Shown here: positions 15,667 through 24,557 of the stretch, piece by piece | Layout of the letters: every line of letters starts with the position of its first letter | Numbering within the stretch: position 1 is the stretch's first letter | Program-made: the position numbers and the translations under genes | Source: JAQBGV01 sp032128395 | Lineage (GTDB): Bacteria; Planctomycetota; UBA8108; UBA1146 | NCBI GenBank assembly: GCA_032128395.1 | Contig: JAQBGV010000183.1 | Span: 1-28,242, forward strand | DNA length: 28,242 bases | Reading direction: 5' to 3' | The notes under the pieces: model-generated | What the model saw: only the letters and a program-made list of their open reading frames with translations | The model's database searches: none | What the model was told of the DNA's origin: nothing

Positions 15667-16620
15667 CTAGCTGGGATCTTCATCGGTTTCGCCCTCGGGG
15701 CGTTCCCCCGCGACCCACTCCCGCGAGAACCCCGCCAGATATGCGAGCTGAGCCGCGGCGCCGATGAAGTGCCCGCGGATTGTCTGGGAAACGAGGCGGC
15801 CTGGGTGACGGATCGCACGAATCCAGAGGGGGCATTTCGCGGCGAATCGATCCCCACGATCTCCCCCATCGAGTTGGTACACCCGATCCGGATAGTGGCG
15901 CTGGGCGAAGGCGCTTCCCCGACCGTTGCGATAGTACATCCGGACTACCTTGCCGAAGCCCTCCGGGAGGGGATGACCGACCCAGCACCCCGGCGCGATG
16001 ACCACACGCCAGCCGCGTTCCCGCACCTTCCAACGCAAGAGAGGATCGAGACCTCGGATCAACTCCTCGTCTTCGCCTCCGATCTCGAGAAATCGATCAC
16101 GGCGCATCACGAGGCAGGGGTGCTGCACCATGTCGGAGTCGACGACCTCCGACTGAATCGGGAAGAACCGCCGAGGAATCTGCCGGCACGCTGCGTGTTG
16201 GAACCGACTGGCTCCCCGCGGTACCACGGTGCTCGCACCGACCATTCCGATCTGGGGATCGGAGGCGAGGGTGTCCAGAAGCCGCTGGAGCAGATCGGCA
16301 GGGCCGAGGACAGTGTCGTCGTCCATCGTCGCTATCACGTCGGCCTGGGCGAGGGAGACTCCCCGGTTTATCGCTCTCCCCTGCCTGCGATCTCCGATCA
16401 CCAGGAGAACCTCGAACGATCCGAGAGTCTGCAGCTGCAGATCAGAGAGCAGGGACCCGAGCAATCCCCGACGTCTTCCATCCCGCGTCGGGATGATGAT
16501 GGAAAGCCGAGGTACTCCGGCTACGCCGTACGGAACTCGACGAACGATGACTCCTTCCGGGAGTGGGTGGTCCCCCGGTCCCACGTTGAGCCCTGACCCG
16601 TCTACCGTCGAACCCAGCAT
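15667..16620 (-). CDS. Family 2 glycosyltransferase
   Basis: 317 residues, soluble or peripheral GT-A enzyme. After an unusual 36-residue lead, 'RLSIIIPTRDGRR' starts the nucleotide-sugar fold (38-50), and the metal/nucleotide motif is TMDDD (98-102). 'VMRRDRFLEIGGEDEEL' and 'GLDPLLRWKVRERGWR' (around 190-225) match the acceptor-side region where many GT2 enzymes carry an ED/D base. Such enzymes add sugars to surface polysaccharides or lipids. The ATG at 16620 is preceded by GGAGG five bases away, a strong SD. It lies 94 bp after the DUF4340-like gene, on the same strand. The acceptor is unknown. Confidence 0.85.
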   Translation of the reverse strand: MLGSTVDGSGLNVGPGDHPLPEGVIVRRVPYGVAGVPRLSIIIPTRDGRRRGLLGSLLSDLQLQTLGSFEVLLVIGDRRQGRAINRGVSLAQADVIATMDDDTVLGPADLLQRLLDTLASDPQIGMVGASTVVPRGASRFQHAACRQIPRRFFPIQSEVVDSDMVQHPCLVMRRDRFLEIGGEDEELIRGLDPLLRWKVRERGWRVVIAPGCWVGHPLPEGFGKVVRMYYRNGRGSAFAQRHYPDRVYQLDGGDRGDRFAAKCPLWIRAIRHPGRLVSQTIRGHFIGAAAQLAYLAGFSREWVAGERPEGETDEDPS

Positions 16621-16714
16621 GTGCTCCTCCGAATACTCGTTCCCCGGGGGGTGGGAGTCGGCCCATCTCCCCTATCGGTCGCTCCCGCGCCGGACTTTCG
16701 ATGGATCAGGTCTG

Positions 16715-18472
16715 TCAGGGGCGTTGGAGGAGGCGTTCTTCTAGGGCAGTGAAGGGGTCTGGGGTCGAGCGGGTGCGCAGGACCCAACCCTCGTCCCCTA
16801 GTCGGACGAGCCGACCGTCGACCAGGTGAGGGCCCATCCAGAGCCGCAAGCCCGGCTCTGCGGTCTCATCCCCTGCGGGGAGGAGATCGATTGCGAGCGA
16901 AGATGTCAGTGGACCCGGGGGATCCGGAGCGAACGGCTCCCAGGGCTCAGCGAGCAGGAGCGGCAATGAATCGAGCGCGAGACGCACCTCGGGCGAAAGA
17001 GTGGGGGACGCATCACCCGCCGCACGCCAATCTTGGTGTGGACGGACGAACATCTCCGTCTCCCCACCCGCGGCCCGGATTCGAATCCGTCGAATCTGAT
17101 CCCGTGGCATCGACACCGCCTCGTCGGAGCGGAGGGTGAACGGTGCACGTTGCCAGAGTTGGAGGTTGGGGACATGGGCGATCGCAACCTCGGACCACCG
17201 GGGATTCCGGATGAATCGGGCGCCGGCCTCGTCGGGGGCAATGTCCCCCACCATCAATTGCTCGACTTCTGCGTTCGCGCGCACGAGTTCCATTCTTAGG
17301 GTTGGACGGTCGAACCCGTAGCGCTGGATGTTCCCGTCGTCGAACGAGATGAATTTTTCCACCGAACCACCACGGACAGATTCGAGCATCGTCTCGAAGG
17401 ATCCGATGACGGGATGAGGGTCATTGTCTCCGGACCAGAGCATCGTCCAGACGCCATCGTCGTCGCGGCGAAGCTCGACCCTTCCGTAGTCTCCAGTTAC
17501 ACGCAATACTACGATGTCGGGCTGCGGAGCCCGCACGAGTAAGCGGCTGCGGAGAGTCTCCGTGCCCGGAAGTCTTGTGAGCATCGCTGAGGTTGCCCGG
17601 ACCACCGAACGGGTGTTTTCTACGAAAATATAGATGCCATCGCCTCCGCCGGAAGGCAGCTCGGTCCGCGCGCCGACGCGCAAGCGCACGGTCCGGCCCG
17701 TCCCCCGTTCACGGACCTCGATCCGTGCCTTCGGCGGGGAGAGCCCGAACTGAACCAGACTCTCTTCGCTCTCCATCGCGTCCGCGACGAAGCTGTGCAC
17801 TGCCCAAGCATTGAGCCCATTGATCGCCCGATTCGCCGCTGCTGCATCGGCATCGCCGGTAACTGGAGACTCGAGAACCCACACATCGTCGTGGCGCAAG
17901 ATGGAGATGGTCTCTCCATCCCTCTCCACGGTGAGCCGATCCGCTCGAGAGACGGGAATGTCGCAGAGCGCGTCCTCGCGAAGGTCGGCGACCGTTATCA
18001 CATTCAGTGCTTTCACGAGGGTCGGATCGATAAGGACGACTCGGTCCCCCATGGCGATATAGCTGTATGGCAGGGTCGGGTGGTCACTCCCAGTGGTGAT
18101 CTCGACATCGGCGCGTCCCTCTACTCCTAGACGAAGCCGAGTGGACTCATCTCCGATCCCAGCCGTCCGCAGATCTCCGCCCTCCCCTTGGACCCGAAGC
18201 TCTCGTACGAGGCGGACGATGATTTCGGCGGAGGCCTGGGAAGCTGGATATTCGATCGGCGATTCGATCCTCCAGACGCCATCATCTCGCGCGAGGGAGA
18301 GCGACAGACCTGGACGGGTGATCTCGATGGAGACGACGGAAGTGTCGGGAAAGCGGAAAGGCTGGCCGAGATCCTTCTGGTAGGAGAATTCCGAGTGACG
18401 CGCGTCGTTCCACGCGAGCAAGGTGCCGATCACGGCGACCACGGTCAAGACGAGAGTGGTGCGCGGATTCAC
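16715..18472 (-). CDS. DUF4340-like periplasmic protein of a Gld-type ABC cassette
   Basis: 585 residues from a GTG at 18472 that overlaps the stop of the GldG-like gene (GTGA). One N-terminal helix (about 5-22, TLVLTVVAVIGTLLAW) anchors a large periplasmic part. That part contains repeats of the form 'I.I.RPG.SLSL.RDDGVWRIESPIEYPA' and 'RLTVERDGETISILRHDDVWVLESPV', then 'VLRVTGDYGRVELRRDDDGVWTML'. These are the beta-rich modules typical of DUF4340 proteins found beside GldF/GldG-type transporters. The larger open frame upstream is a shadow of the gene before it. The exact role is unknown in the family; here the gene is translationally coupled to the transporter. Confidence 0.85.
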   Translation of the reverse strand: MNPRTTLVLTVVAVIGTLLAWNDARHSEFSYQKDLGQPFRFPDTSVVSIEITRPGLSLSLARDDGVWRIESPIEYPASQASAEIIVRLVRELRVQGEGGDLRTAGIGDESTRLRLGVEGRADVEITTGSDHPTLPYSYIAMGDRVVLIDPTLVKALNVITVADLREDALCDIPVSRADRLTVERDGETISILRHDDVWVLESPVTGDADAAAANRAINGLNAWAVHSFVADAMESEESLVQFGLSPPKARIEVRERGTGRTVRLRVGARTELPSGGGDGIYIFVENTRSVVRATSAMLTRLPGTETLRSRLLVRAPQPDIVVLRVTGDYGRVELRRDDDGVWTMLWSGDNDPHPVIGSFETMLESVRGGSVEKFISFDDGNIQRYGFDRPTLRMELVRANAEVEQLMVGDIAPDEAGARFIRNPRWSEVAIAHVPNLQLWQRAPFTLRSDEAVSMPRDQIRRIRIRAAGGETEMFVRPHQDWRAAGDASPTLSPEVRLALDSLPLLLAEPWEPFAPDPPGPLTSSLAIDLLPAGDETAEPGLRLWMGPHLVDGRLVRLGDEGWVLRTRSTPDPFTALEERLLQRP

Positions 18473-19893
18473 GATGATCTCCGGCGGACCCACCACACCA
18501 CAACCCCCAAGACGAGAACGCTCCCGGGCAGAGTGAATACTGAGGTCCAGAAGAACGCGCTCCGCACCCCGGGGGTGAGCACGACTCGGTTTCCCGGATC
18601 CACCCGACCGACCCCGGCGGGAATCCCGTCCCGCTTGGTGAGCCAGTCCCCGATGTTCAACAGCAGTCGCCGGGTCTGTCCACGGTAAAAAATTTCGAGC
18701 ACCGGAGTCCACGATCCGAGCACGACCATGCGCCCGCCTTCTCCTTCCGCGGCGGCGACGAGCGCAAACGGCCCGCTCGGCTCGTCCGTGCCTCGGATGC
18801 CATCGAGGGGAACTTGCTCCGCCCAGGTGCTGTCACTGCAGGAGACCAGGGAGACGGCACCATCCGCCACCATGAGTGGACGAAAGCTGTTCAGCTCGAC
18901 GACGTCCTCGCCGAATCGGAATCGGGCAGTGACCGGGTGGTCGACGGCGAAGACCCCCGCCTGCACAGTCCCGAGACCGCCCTCCCTGGTCCGCAGAGAG
19001 GAGCACACCAGTCCGTCGAGCGGCTCGATCCCCCGAGCGGCTGCGAGCGACTCGAGTCCACTGCTCCCTTGAAACGGCAACAGCAGGAGGAGGTGGCCGC
19101 CTTGCGCGACGAATCGCTCGACCTCGGCGCACTCGTCCGCCCCGAACGGCTCGAACGGTACCGTTGACTCAATGCTTCCCGCGATGACTGCGAGGGCTGT
19201 GACGTCGTGCGGGATCCTCTCCCCCCGAGCGATATCGATCGACTCGAGCGTGACACCTCGCTCTCGGAGATCGCGGACCCATGGCCCGATCCCCACCCCC
19301 TGCCTTGTGTCGTCGAGCGCAAGTTCGCCGTGCCCCGTCGAGAACAGGACGAGGGGGGCGTCTTCATTCCGCACGACCCGAACCAGCGCATCGAAGAGCG
19401 CCTCGGGCACCCTCTCGCGGCGGAGCACCGGTCCATCATCTCCGACGAAAATTTCGGCGAGATCTCCGATCGCGACGAGCTCCCTGCGGTCTCCGGAAAA
19501 GAGATGAACGCAATTCAGTTGCTCGATGGCGCGCTCCTCTCGGAGCTGTTGCCACCGCAGAGGGTCCCTTCCGACGTGGATCTCCGTGTCGATGTGGAAG
19601 TCGGGGTTGATCCGTTCGAACTCCTCCAGGGTGCGGATCGCTTGGGCGAGCACCCGAGCCTGAATGCGATCGAGTGCGCTCGCCCCGAAGGAGTACGGGA
19701 TGACCACGTCGACTCTCTTCGGCAGGGAAATGAGGAACTCACTCGTCTCCGCGGGCACCGAGTAGCGGTGATCACTGGTGAGGTCGATCCGCCAGGAGTG
19801 ACGGAATGCCCAAGCGTTCGCGACCCAGAGCACCCAGGTCGCGAGGAGGATCTGAAGGACCACATGGACCCTCACCGATGAACGACCGGTCAT
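18469..19893 (-). CDS. GldG-like ABC transporter-associated periplasmic protein
   Basis: 474 residues from the ATG at 19893, which overlaps the stop of the permease (ATGA). The open frame runs further upstream but that part is out-of-frame sequence of the permease and ATPase genes. An N-terminal helix (about 10-30, VVLQILLATWVLWVANAWAF) is followed by the family's 'RIDLTSDHRYSVP' segment and an ABC-type GldG domain. That domain has 'RVDVVIPYSFG', 'LVLFSTGHGE' and 'GGHLLLLLPF' strands (about 55-260), and a second helix closes the protein (about 445-467, SVFTLPGSVLVLGVVVWWV). In Bacteroidetes GldG works with GldA/GldF in gliding; outside that group such cassettes are widespread with unknown cargo. 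Gliding should not be assumed here. Confidence 0.87.
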   Translation of the reverse strand: MTGRSSVRVHVVLQILLATWVLWVANAWAFRHSWRIDLTSDHRYSVPAETSEFLISLPKRVDVVIPYSFGASALDRIQARVLAQAIRTLEEFERINPDFHIDTEIHVGRDPLRWQQLREERAIEQLNCVHLFSGDRRELVAIGDLAEIFVGDDGPVLRRERVPEALFDALVRVVRNEDAPLVLFSTGHGELALDDTRQGVGIGPWVRDLRERGVTLESIDIARGERIPHDVTALAVIAGSIESTVPFEPFGADECAEVERFVAQGGHLLLLLPFQGSSGLESLAAARGIEPLDGLVCSSLRTREGGLGTVQAGVFAVDHPVTARFRFGEDVVELNSFRPLMVADGAVSLVSCSDSTWAEQVPLDGIRGTDEPSGPFALVAAAEGEGGRMVVLGSWTPVLEIFYRGQTRRLLLNIGDWLTKRDGIPAGVGRVDPGNRVVLTPGVRSAFFWTSVFTLPGSVLVLGVVVWWVRRRSS

Positions 19894-20630
19894 GACCACC
19901 GCCTCCTCTCGAGCACCTTTGCCGTGAGGAAGAGAGCCCAGGCGATGACGCCGAAGTAGAGGACCAGAGTCTGGATGTCGACCACTCCCTGCGAAAAATC
20001 TCTGCCGAAGTGGTGGAGCGGACTCACGTGTTCGAAGAATCGATTCTCGAGCGTTCCCCTGTCGAACAGATATCGCAAGAAGCTCAGAAAGAAGATCGCT
20101 AGATTTACGGAGAACGCCAGTACGGCCGCGACGAGTTGGTTTTGCGTCAGAGATGACGCGAGCACCCCGATCGAAGTGAAGAGAGCGCCGATCAGCAGGA
20201 GGCCGATGTACAGCGAGACAATGACACCCCAGTCGATCTGGCCGACACTGTCGAGGAGAAGAAACAGAGGGAGGAGTGCGCACCAGAGGATCGCCTGAAA
20301 GATCCACCCCCCGAGAAATTTCCCGAAGATGAGAGCGGGATCCCCGATCCCGGTCGAGATGAGCAGCTCGAAGGTTCCGGCCCGACGCTCTTCCGCGAAC
20401 GCCCGCATCGTGATGAGTGGCGGAGCGACGAGGCAGAGGAACCAAAAGACCGGCGCTCCGAACTGGCTGGCGATCACCGCCGCCAATTCCCCATCGAGAA
20501 CCCGGAGATAGTAGTGAAAGGTGGCCCCGTTCACGAGTAGGAAGGTGAACAAGATGATGTATGCGATCGGAGAGGTGAACAGTGAAAGTAGCTCTCGGTG
20601 CACGATTGCGGCAGTGTGGCGGAGCATCAC
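19890..20630 (-). CDS. ABC-2 type permease (GldF-like)
   Basis: 246 residues, six predicted membrane segments (about 15-37, 58-78, 105-130, 135-160, 167-190, 218-238). The 'EERRAGTFELLIS' motif after the second helix is typical of ABC-2/GldF permeases. The start is a GTG at 20630 that overlaps the ATPase stop (GTGA); the next codon is ATG and could be used instead. GGAGG lies ten bases before the GTG. Its own stop overlaps the GldG-like start. It should form the channel driven by the ATPase encoded just upstream. Confidence 0.9.
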   Translation of the reverse strand: MMLRHTAAIVHRELLSLFTSPIAYIILFTFLLVNGATFHYYLRVLDGELAAVIASQFGAPVFWFLCLVAPPLITMRAFAEERRAGTFELLISTGIGDPALIFGKFLGGWIFQAILWCALLPLFLLLDSVGQIDWGVIVSLYIGLLLIGALFTSIGVLASSLTQNQLVAAVLAFSVNLAIFFLSFLRYLFDRGTLENRFFEHVSPLHHFGRDFSQGVVDIQTLVLYFGVIAWALFLTAKVLERRRWS

Positions 20631-21556
20631 GAGAGACTCGCCTCCTCCGCGACGACTTCGAGGAAGAGCGACTCGAGGGTCGCTGGACGGCTAGCGAGTT
20701 CGAGAACAGTCCAACGACGCTCGACCGCGAGACGGAACATCGCCTCCCGCACGTCTCGATCTGCGGTGATCGTGAATCGATCTCCCTTCGAGTCGACCTC
20801 GCGGACCCCCTCGAGAGCTCGTATTCGGTGTGACGCATCTCCGGGCGGATCTCGCAATAGGAGCTCGAGTCCGCCGGCGCGCTCGAGTCGCGAGACCCAC
20901 CCTTCGCGAGTCTCCCGCGCCCGAACCGTGCCCTCCGCAAGGATGACGATCAAGTCGCACACCTGCTCCACCTCTCCGAGGACGTGACTCGAGAGGAGGA
21001 TCGTCGACCTCTCGCCGATCCGGGCAATCAGCTGCCGCACCTCAGCGACTTGCTGCGGGTCGAGCCCGCTGGTTGGTTCGTCAAGGATCAGCACTTCCGG
21101 TTCCGAGAGCAGCGCGTCTGCGAGTCCCACGCGCTGACGGAATCCCTTCGAGAGCACCCCTAGAGTTCGGCGAGACTCCGATGCGAGACCGCAGAGCTCC
21201 ATCGACTCGCCGATGCGAGTTCGCATTCGCTGATGGGGGATCCCCTTCAGCCGCGCCCGGTACCGCAGGTACTCGATCACCCGCAGCTCCGGATATATCG
21301 GCATCGACTCAGGGAGGTATCCGACTCGGCGACAGACCTCGCGGGGGTGTTCGCGCACATCGAGACCGGCAACCACGACCCGGCCGGACCCAGGATCCGG
21401 GGGGAGGATCGTAGTGAGAATTCGCATCGTGGTCGTTTTTCCGGCGCCGTTCGGCCCGAGAAACCCGGCGATACGACCGGGAGGCACACAGAACGAGACT
21501 TCTCTGAGGACAAGTCGGCGACCGAGTGTTCGCTGCAGGTCGACGACTTCGATCAT
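20627..21556 (-). CDS. ABC transporter ATP-binding protein (GldA-like)
   Basis: 309 residues from the ATG at 21556, with GGGGAG eight bases upstream; a further 31 codons of open frame look non-coding. Walker A GPNGAGKTT (34-42), ABC signature LSKGFRQR (135-142), Walker B LILDE (156-160), D-loop SGLD (163-166) and H-loop His191 are all present. The C-terminal about 80 residues carry the extra domain typical of ABC-2/GldA-type ATPases. It drives the permease encoded directly after it; all four genes of the cassette overlap by 3-4 bases and should be one operon. It lies 233 bp after rpoN on the same strand. Confidence 0.93.
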   Translation of the reverse strand: MIEVVDLQRTLGRRLVLREVSFCVPPGRIAGFLGPNGAGKTTTMRILTTILPPDPGSGRVVVAGLDVREHPREVCRRVGYLPESMPIYPELRVIEYLRYRARLKGIPHQRMRTRIGESMELCGLASESRRTLGVLSKGFRQRVGLADALLSEPEVLILDEPTSGLDPQQVAEVRQLIARIGERSTILLSSHVLGEVEQVCDLIVILAEGTVRARETREGWVSRLERAGGLELLLRDPPGDASHRIRALEGVREVDSKGDRFTITADRDVREAMFRLAVERRWTVLELASRPATLESLFLEVVAEEASLS

Positions 21557-21789
21557 GGCCTTCTCCCCGGGTCCGAGCCCACTTCGCGGAAGCGGGTCAT
21601 CCAATACCACGGCAGCCACCGCCCTGTCATCCCATGTGGAGATGTCCAAGGGACAGAAATCAGCTCCACGCCATCTCTTTCCGAAGACGATCGGGCTAGG
21701 AACGAGGCTCGGGCGGCGGCGAGGGGGAGGAGGAAGGAGTGCCGGAAGGGAGATCGAGTAGAGAAACGGACGGGCTGCTCGATGGGAGG

Positions 21790-23292
21790 TCAGTATGCGC
21801 GTCGTTCTCTGGATGAAGGAATTCCCTCCGCTTCCCGGTACTTCGTCACGGTACGACGGGAGATGTGGATCCCATCACGCGCGAGCAAATTCACGATCTT
21901 CGAATCGGAGAGTGGCTTCCTCGACACCTCCAATGCGATCAAGTCCTTGATCCGGAGGATGACGCTCCCGCGTGACTCCGAACATCCATCGTCTTTCACA
22001 GTTCCGCCGGTGAAGAGCGACTTGAGCTCGCGCACCATCCCGGGCGCTTGGAAGTACTTCCCTGAGATCGCTCGGCTGACGGTGGAGACGTTGACACCGA
22101 TCTTGTCGGCGATGTCCTGCATCTTGAGCGGGCGGAGGTGACGTTCGCCGCTGCGGAAAAACTCCGCCTGGTATTCGACCAACTCCTCAGCAACTCGCTG
22201 CAGAGTGGACTTCCGTTGGTGAATTGCGCTCATCAGCCACTCTGCGTTCTCGATCTTCTTGCGGATGTAGTCCCGGATCTCCGGATTCTTGCGCGACTCC
22301 GCGAGCAACTGACGGTAGTGCGGAGAAATCCTGAGCTTCGGCAGATAGCCATTGCTCACCGTGGCCTTCAGCCTTCCCTCGTCCACCTCGATGTGCACAT
22401 CGGGGCGGACAATCTGAGTCGGCTCTGAGGAAAACTCTCGACCCGGAATAGGATTCAGGGTTCGAATGATCTCGATTGCATCCTTGACCTCCTCGATCGA
22501 GCTGCCGGTCGCGCGCGCGATCTGCGGAAGTCTGTTCTTCGCGATGTTGTCGAGGTGACTCTGGGCCAATTCGATCTCGAGAGGGTAGTCCCCCGGGTCG
22601 CGTTCCAACTGCAGGATTAGGCACTCAGCGAGGTCGGCTGCCCCGACCCCGGCGGGATCGAGGTTGCGGACGATTCGAAGGGCGGACTCGAGCTCTTCCG
22701 GCGCGATGGGTGCGAGGAGATGGGCGGACTCTCCTTCCAAGGAGTTCCACCCCTCGAGCATCTCCTCGACCGGGTAGAGAAGGTAACCTCGGTGATCAAG
22801 GCTGAAGACCACCTCCATCGCGAGAGCACGCGCGCGGTCCGAGATGTCGCCCAAGAGACGCAGTTGACCAGTGAGATGTTCCGCGAGGCTCTCGGGCCGG
22901 CCCGCGGTGTTCTGGAGAGCCTCGTATCGGTTGTCTTCATCCCCTTCGGCGAAAGAGACCGGAAGGCGAGATGCGTAGAAGTCCTCGGACTGAAACTCCG
23001 CGAGGTGTTCGAATCGATCCTGTAGAAGGTCGATCTCGCGCTCGACATCGGCCGTCGGCGAAGCGTCGGCCTCGAGCGAGATCGCGGCATCGGACCCGAT
23101 CTTCGCTTCTTCCTCGCTCCCCCCGTCCTCAGAATCGACGATTTCGAGAGCGATGTTCTCCTCGAGCGCCTGATCGATTCGCTCCTCGAGCTGCTGAGCG
23201 TTCAGAACCAGAATCTCCATCGACTGGATCATCTGGGGGGAGAGGATCTGCCTCTGGACTTGGGCCTGGAATAGACCGACGTCGAGGCGCAC
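21790..23292 (-). CDS. rpoN: RNA polymerase sigma-54 factor
   Basis: 500 residues. Directs RNA polymerase to -24/-12 promoters that need an AAA+ activator. Region I is the Gln/Leu-rich start (LDVGLFQAQVQRQILSPQMIQSMEIL), followed by an acidic region II, the core-binding domain (about 100-300), the helix-turn-helix 'MQDIADKIGVNVSTVSRAISGKYF' (about 400-425) and the RpoN box near the end (SRRTVTKYRE, about 478-487). The GTG at 23292 is chosen because it places region I at the N-terminus and has AGAGGG seven bases upstream; an in-frame GTG 28 codons earlier exists. The usual neighbours lptB, hpf and ptsN are absent, although an unrelated ABC ATPase follows. Confidence 0.96.
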   Translation of the reverse strand: MRLDVGLFQAQVQRQILSPQMIQSMEILVLNAQQLEERIDQALEENIALEIVDSEDGGSEEEAKIGSDAAISLEADASPTADVEREIDLLQDRFEHLAEFQSEDFYASRLPVSFAEGDEDNRYEALQNTAGRPESLAEHLTGQLRLLGDISDRARALAMEVVFSLDHRGYLLYPVEEMLEGWNSLEGESAHLLAPIAPEELESALRIVRNLDPAGVGAADLAECLILQLERDPGDYPLEIELAQSHLDNIAKNRLPQIARATGSSIEEVKDAIEIIRTLNPIPGREFSSEPTQIVRPDVHIEVDEGRLKATVSNGYLPKLRISPHYRQLLAESRKNPEIRDYIRKKIENAEWLMSAIHQRKSTLQRVAEELVEYQAEFFRSGERHLRPLKMQDIADKIGVNVSTVSRAISGKYFQAPGMVRELKSLFTGGTVKDDGCSESRGSVILRIKDLIALEVSRKPLSDSKIVNLLARDGIHISRRTVTKYREAEGIPSSRERRAY

Positions 23293-23419
23293 GATGGACC
23301 CTCTCGGGACCGGGGGTTGGAAGGGAATCCCTCGGACCCACCGGACCGGCTGGAGAAGATGTGGCACGAGACTCACAGGGGCTGTAACCCCTTACGAGAA
23401 AAGAACTAACCAGAAAATG

Positions 23420-23447
23420 ATGATACGGCACCATTTCTGCGTGTCAA
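23420..23447 (-). promoter_or_regulatory. Sigma-70-like promoter for rpoN
   Basis: On the minus strand a perfect TTGACA (-35, 23447-23442) and TATCAT (-10, 23425-23420) stand 16 bases apart, with an AT-rich stretch after the -10. It would give a leader of about 115-120 nt before the rpoN GTG. It is the best housekeeping-type promoter noticed in the window. Confidence 0.7.
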
Positions 23448-23464
23448 GAGAGGAGCCGGGTTTG

Positions 23465-23498
23465 AAAAATCCCTCGAGGAGGTGGGATTCCTCGAGGG
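23465..23498 (-). terminator. Intrinsic terminator upstream of rpoN
   Basis: A perfect 10-bp stem CCCTCGAGGA (23471-23480) / TCCTCGAGGG (23489-23498) with an eight-base loop is followed on the minus strand by ATTTTTC. This is a standard Rho-independent terminator for transcripts arriving from the vWA/lnt side. It stands immediately before the rpoN -35 box, so it insulates rpoN. Confidence 0.82.
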
Positions 23499-23759
23499 CG
23501 CATCGAAGGGAGGTGTTTGCGGGGGCGTCTTCCGGCCGCTCTCGAACCGTCCGGGCGTGAGAGATCGGCAGAGATCGTGCCGTGCGCAGCCGCAACCACT
23601 CTCGCGCCTCTCCGTCGATCCCAGGAGAGCGCTCCGCGGCCATTCACGAGCCGACGCCCGCTCCTCCTCGGAGCTCGGCAAGCCCATCCGTGACGATCGA
23701 TGTGACGACTACGGTCACCGCTGCGACAGTAATTGTCCCACAAGGTTTCGATGGTCGGA

Positions 23760-24425
23760 TCAGAACTCGATCGATCGAAAGGTCCCTCCGGTGAAAGAGG
23801 CAAGTTCGCTCATGAATTGAATCGCCTGGGCGTCACTTCCGAACAGGATCGTGTGACACGGGAGCTGCTCGGTGTTGATGAGGAGAATCCCCTCCAGAGT
23901 CTCCACTGGACCCGGGCTATTCGGGAGCCCGTCCCCCACCGCGATCACGGAACGATGCGACCGCTGCGAGATCTGAGCGATCGTCAAGAGCTCGTTCGCC
24001 GCGGAGAGCATCATCGTCGGCCCGTTCGCCACCAGCCCGATCACCCAGAGTCGAGCCTGATCTACGGCCTCCGCACTAGCGACCGTAGGAATCGGCGAGA
24101 ATGAGATGGTCGTGCCGGAGAATGCGACGATCCCGAATTCGCTCTCGGAAGATAGCTCGGAGAGAGCGCTCGACATCTCTGCCTTCAGCAGATCCATCTT
24201 CATCCCGGCCATCGATCCCGACTTGTCGAGGAGGAAGAAGAAGCCATCTCCTTCGTAGATCGATCCGAAGAACTGGATCGACTCCGGATAGTCCTCTTCG
24301 TCGAAAACTACGCCCTTTCCCCCCGATGGGAGGTCGAGCGGCCTGAAGGTCCGGGGGTGCTCTTGGGCAGAGACGAGGCCGAAGAGTAGCGAGGTGAGAA
24401 GACCCAGCAGTAGATGCGGACGCAT
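23760..24425 (-). CDS. Secreted von Willebrand factor A-domain protein
   Basis: 221 residues from the ATG at 24425 (AAGGA about eight bases upstream); 40 further open codons upstream look non-coding. A signal peptide (PHLLLGLLTSLLFGLVSA, likely cut after residue 20) precedes a short linker and a vWA domain. The metal site DxSxS is DKSGS (67-71), the MIDAS threonine is probably Thr137 (NGPTMM) and Asp165 lies in VAVGDG-like IAVGDG. A complete but minimal vWA domain with nothing after it suggests an adhesive or assembly role in the periplasm or outside. It lies 132 bp after lnt, and its terminator is about 260 bp further on; no clear gene fills that interval. Confidence 0.82.
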   Translation of the reverse strand: MRPHLLLGLLTSLLFGLVSAQEHPRTFRPLDLPSGGKGVVFDEEDYPESIQFFGSIYEGDGFFFLLDKSGSMAGMKMDLLKAEMSSALSELSSESEFGIVAFSGTTISFSPIPTVASAEAVDQARLWVIGLVANGPTMMLSAANELLTIAQISQRSHRSVIAVGDGLPNSPGPVETLEGILLINTEQLPCHTILFGSDAQAIQFMSELASFTGGTFRSIEF

Positions 24426-24557
24426 GGGTGGATTCCTTCCCCCCCTCCGTCCGGGTCGTAGTGGGTCGCAGCGATCGGACCCCCGAGTGCGAATCGGGCC
24501 CGAGCCCCGTCGACTCCATGAGTTATCGGAATGATGAGGGGCCACCTTGAGGGTGAT

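Noticed and set aside
19894..20940. N-terminal 349 codons of a long frame continuous with the GldG-like gene
   Set aside because: They overlap the permease and ATPase genes out of frame; the true GldG start is the ATG that overlaps the permease stop.
23499..23759. Short hydrophobic frame after the vWA stop (TITVAAVTVVVTSIV)
   Set aside because: It looks like a membrane segment in the third frame but has no suitable start codon or ribosome site; a frameshift from the vWA gene would be needed.
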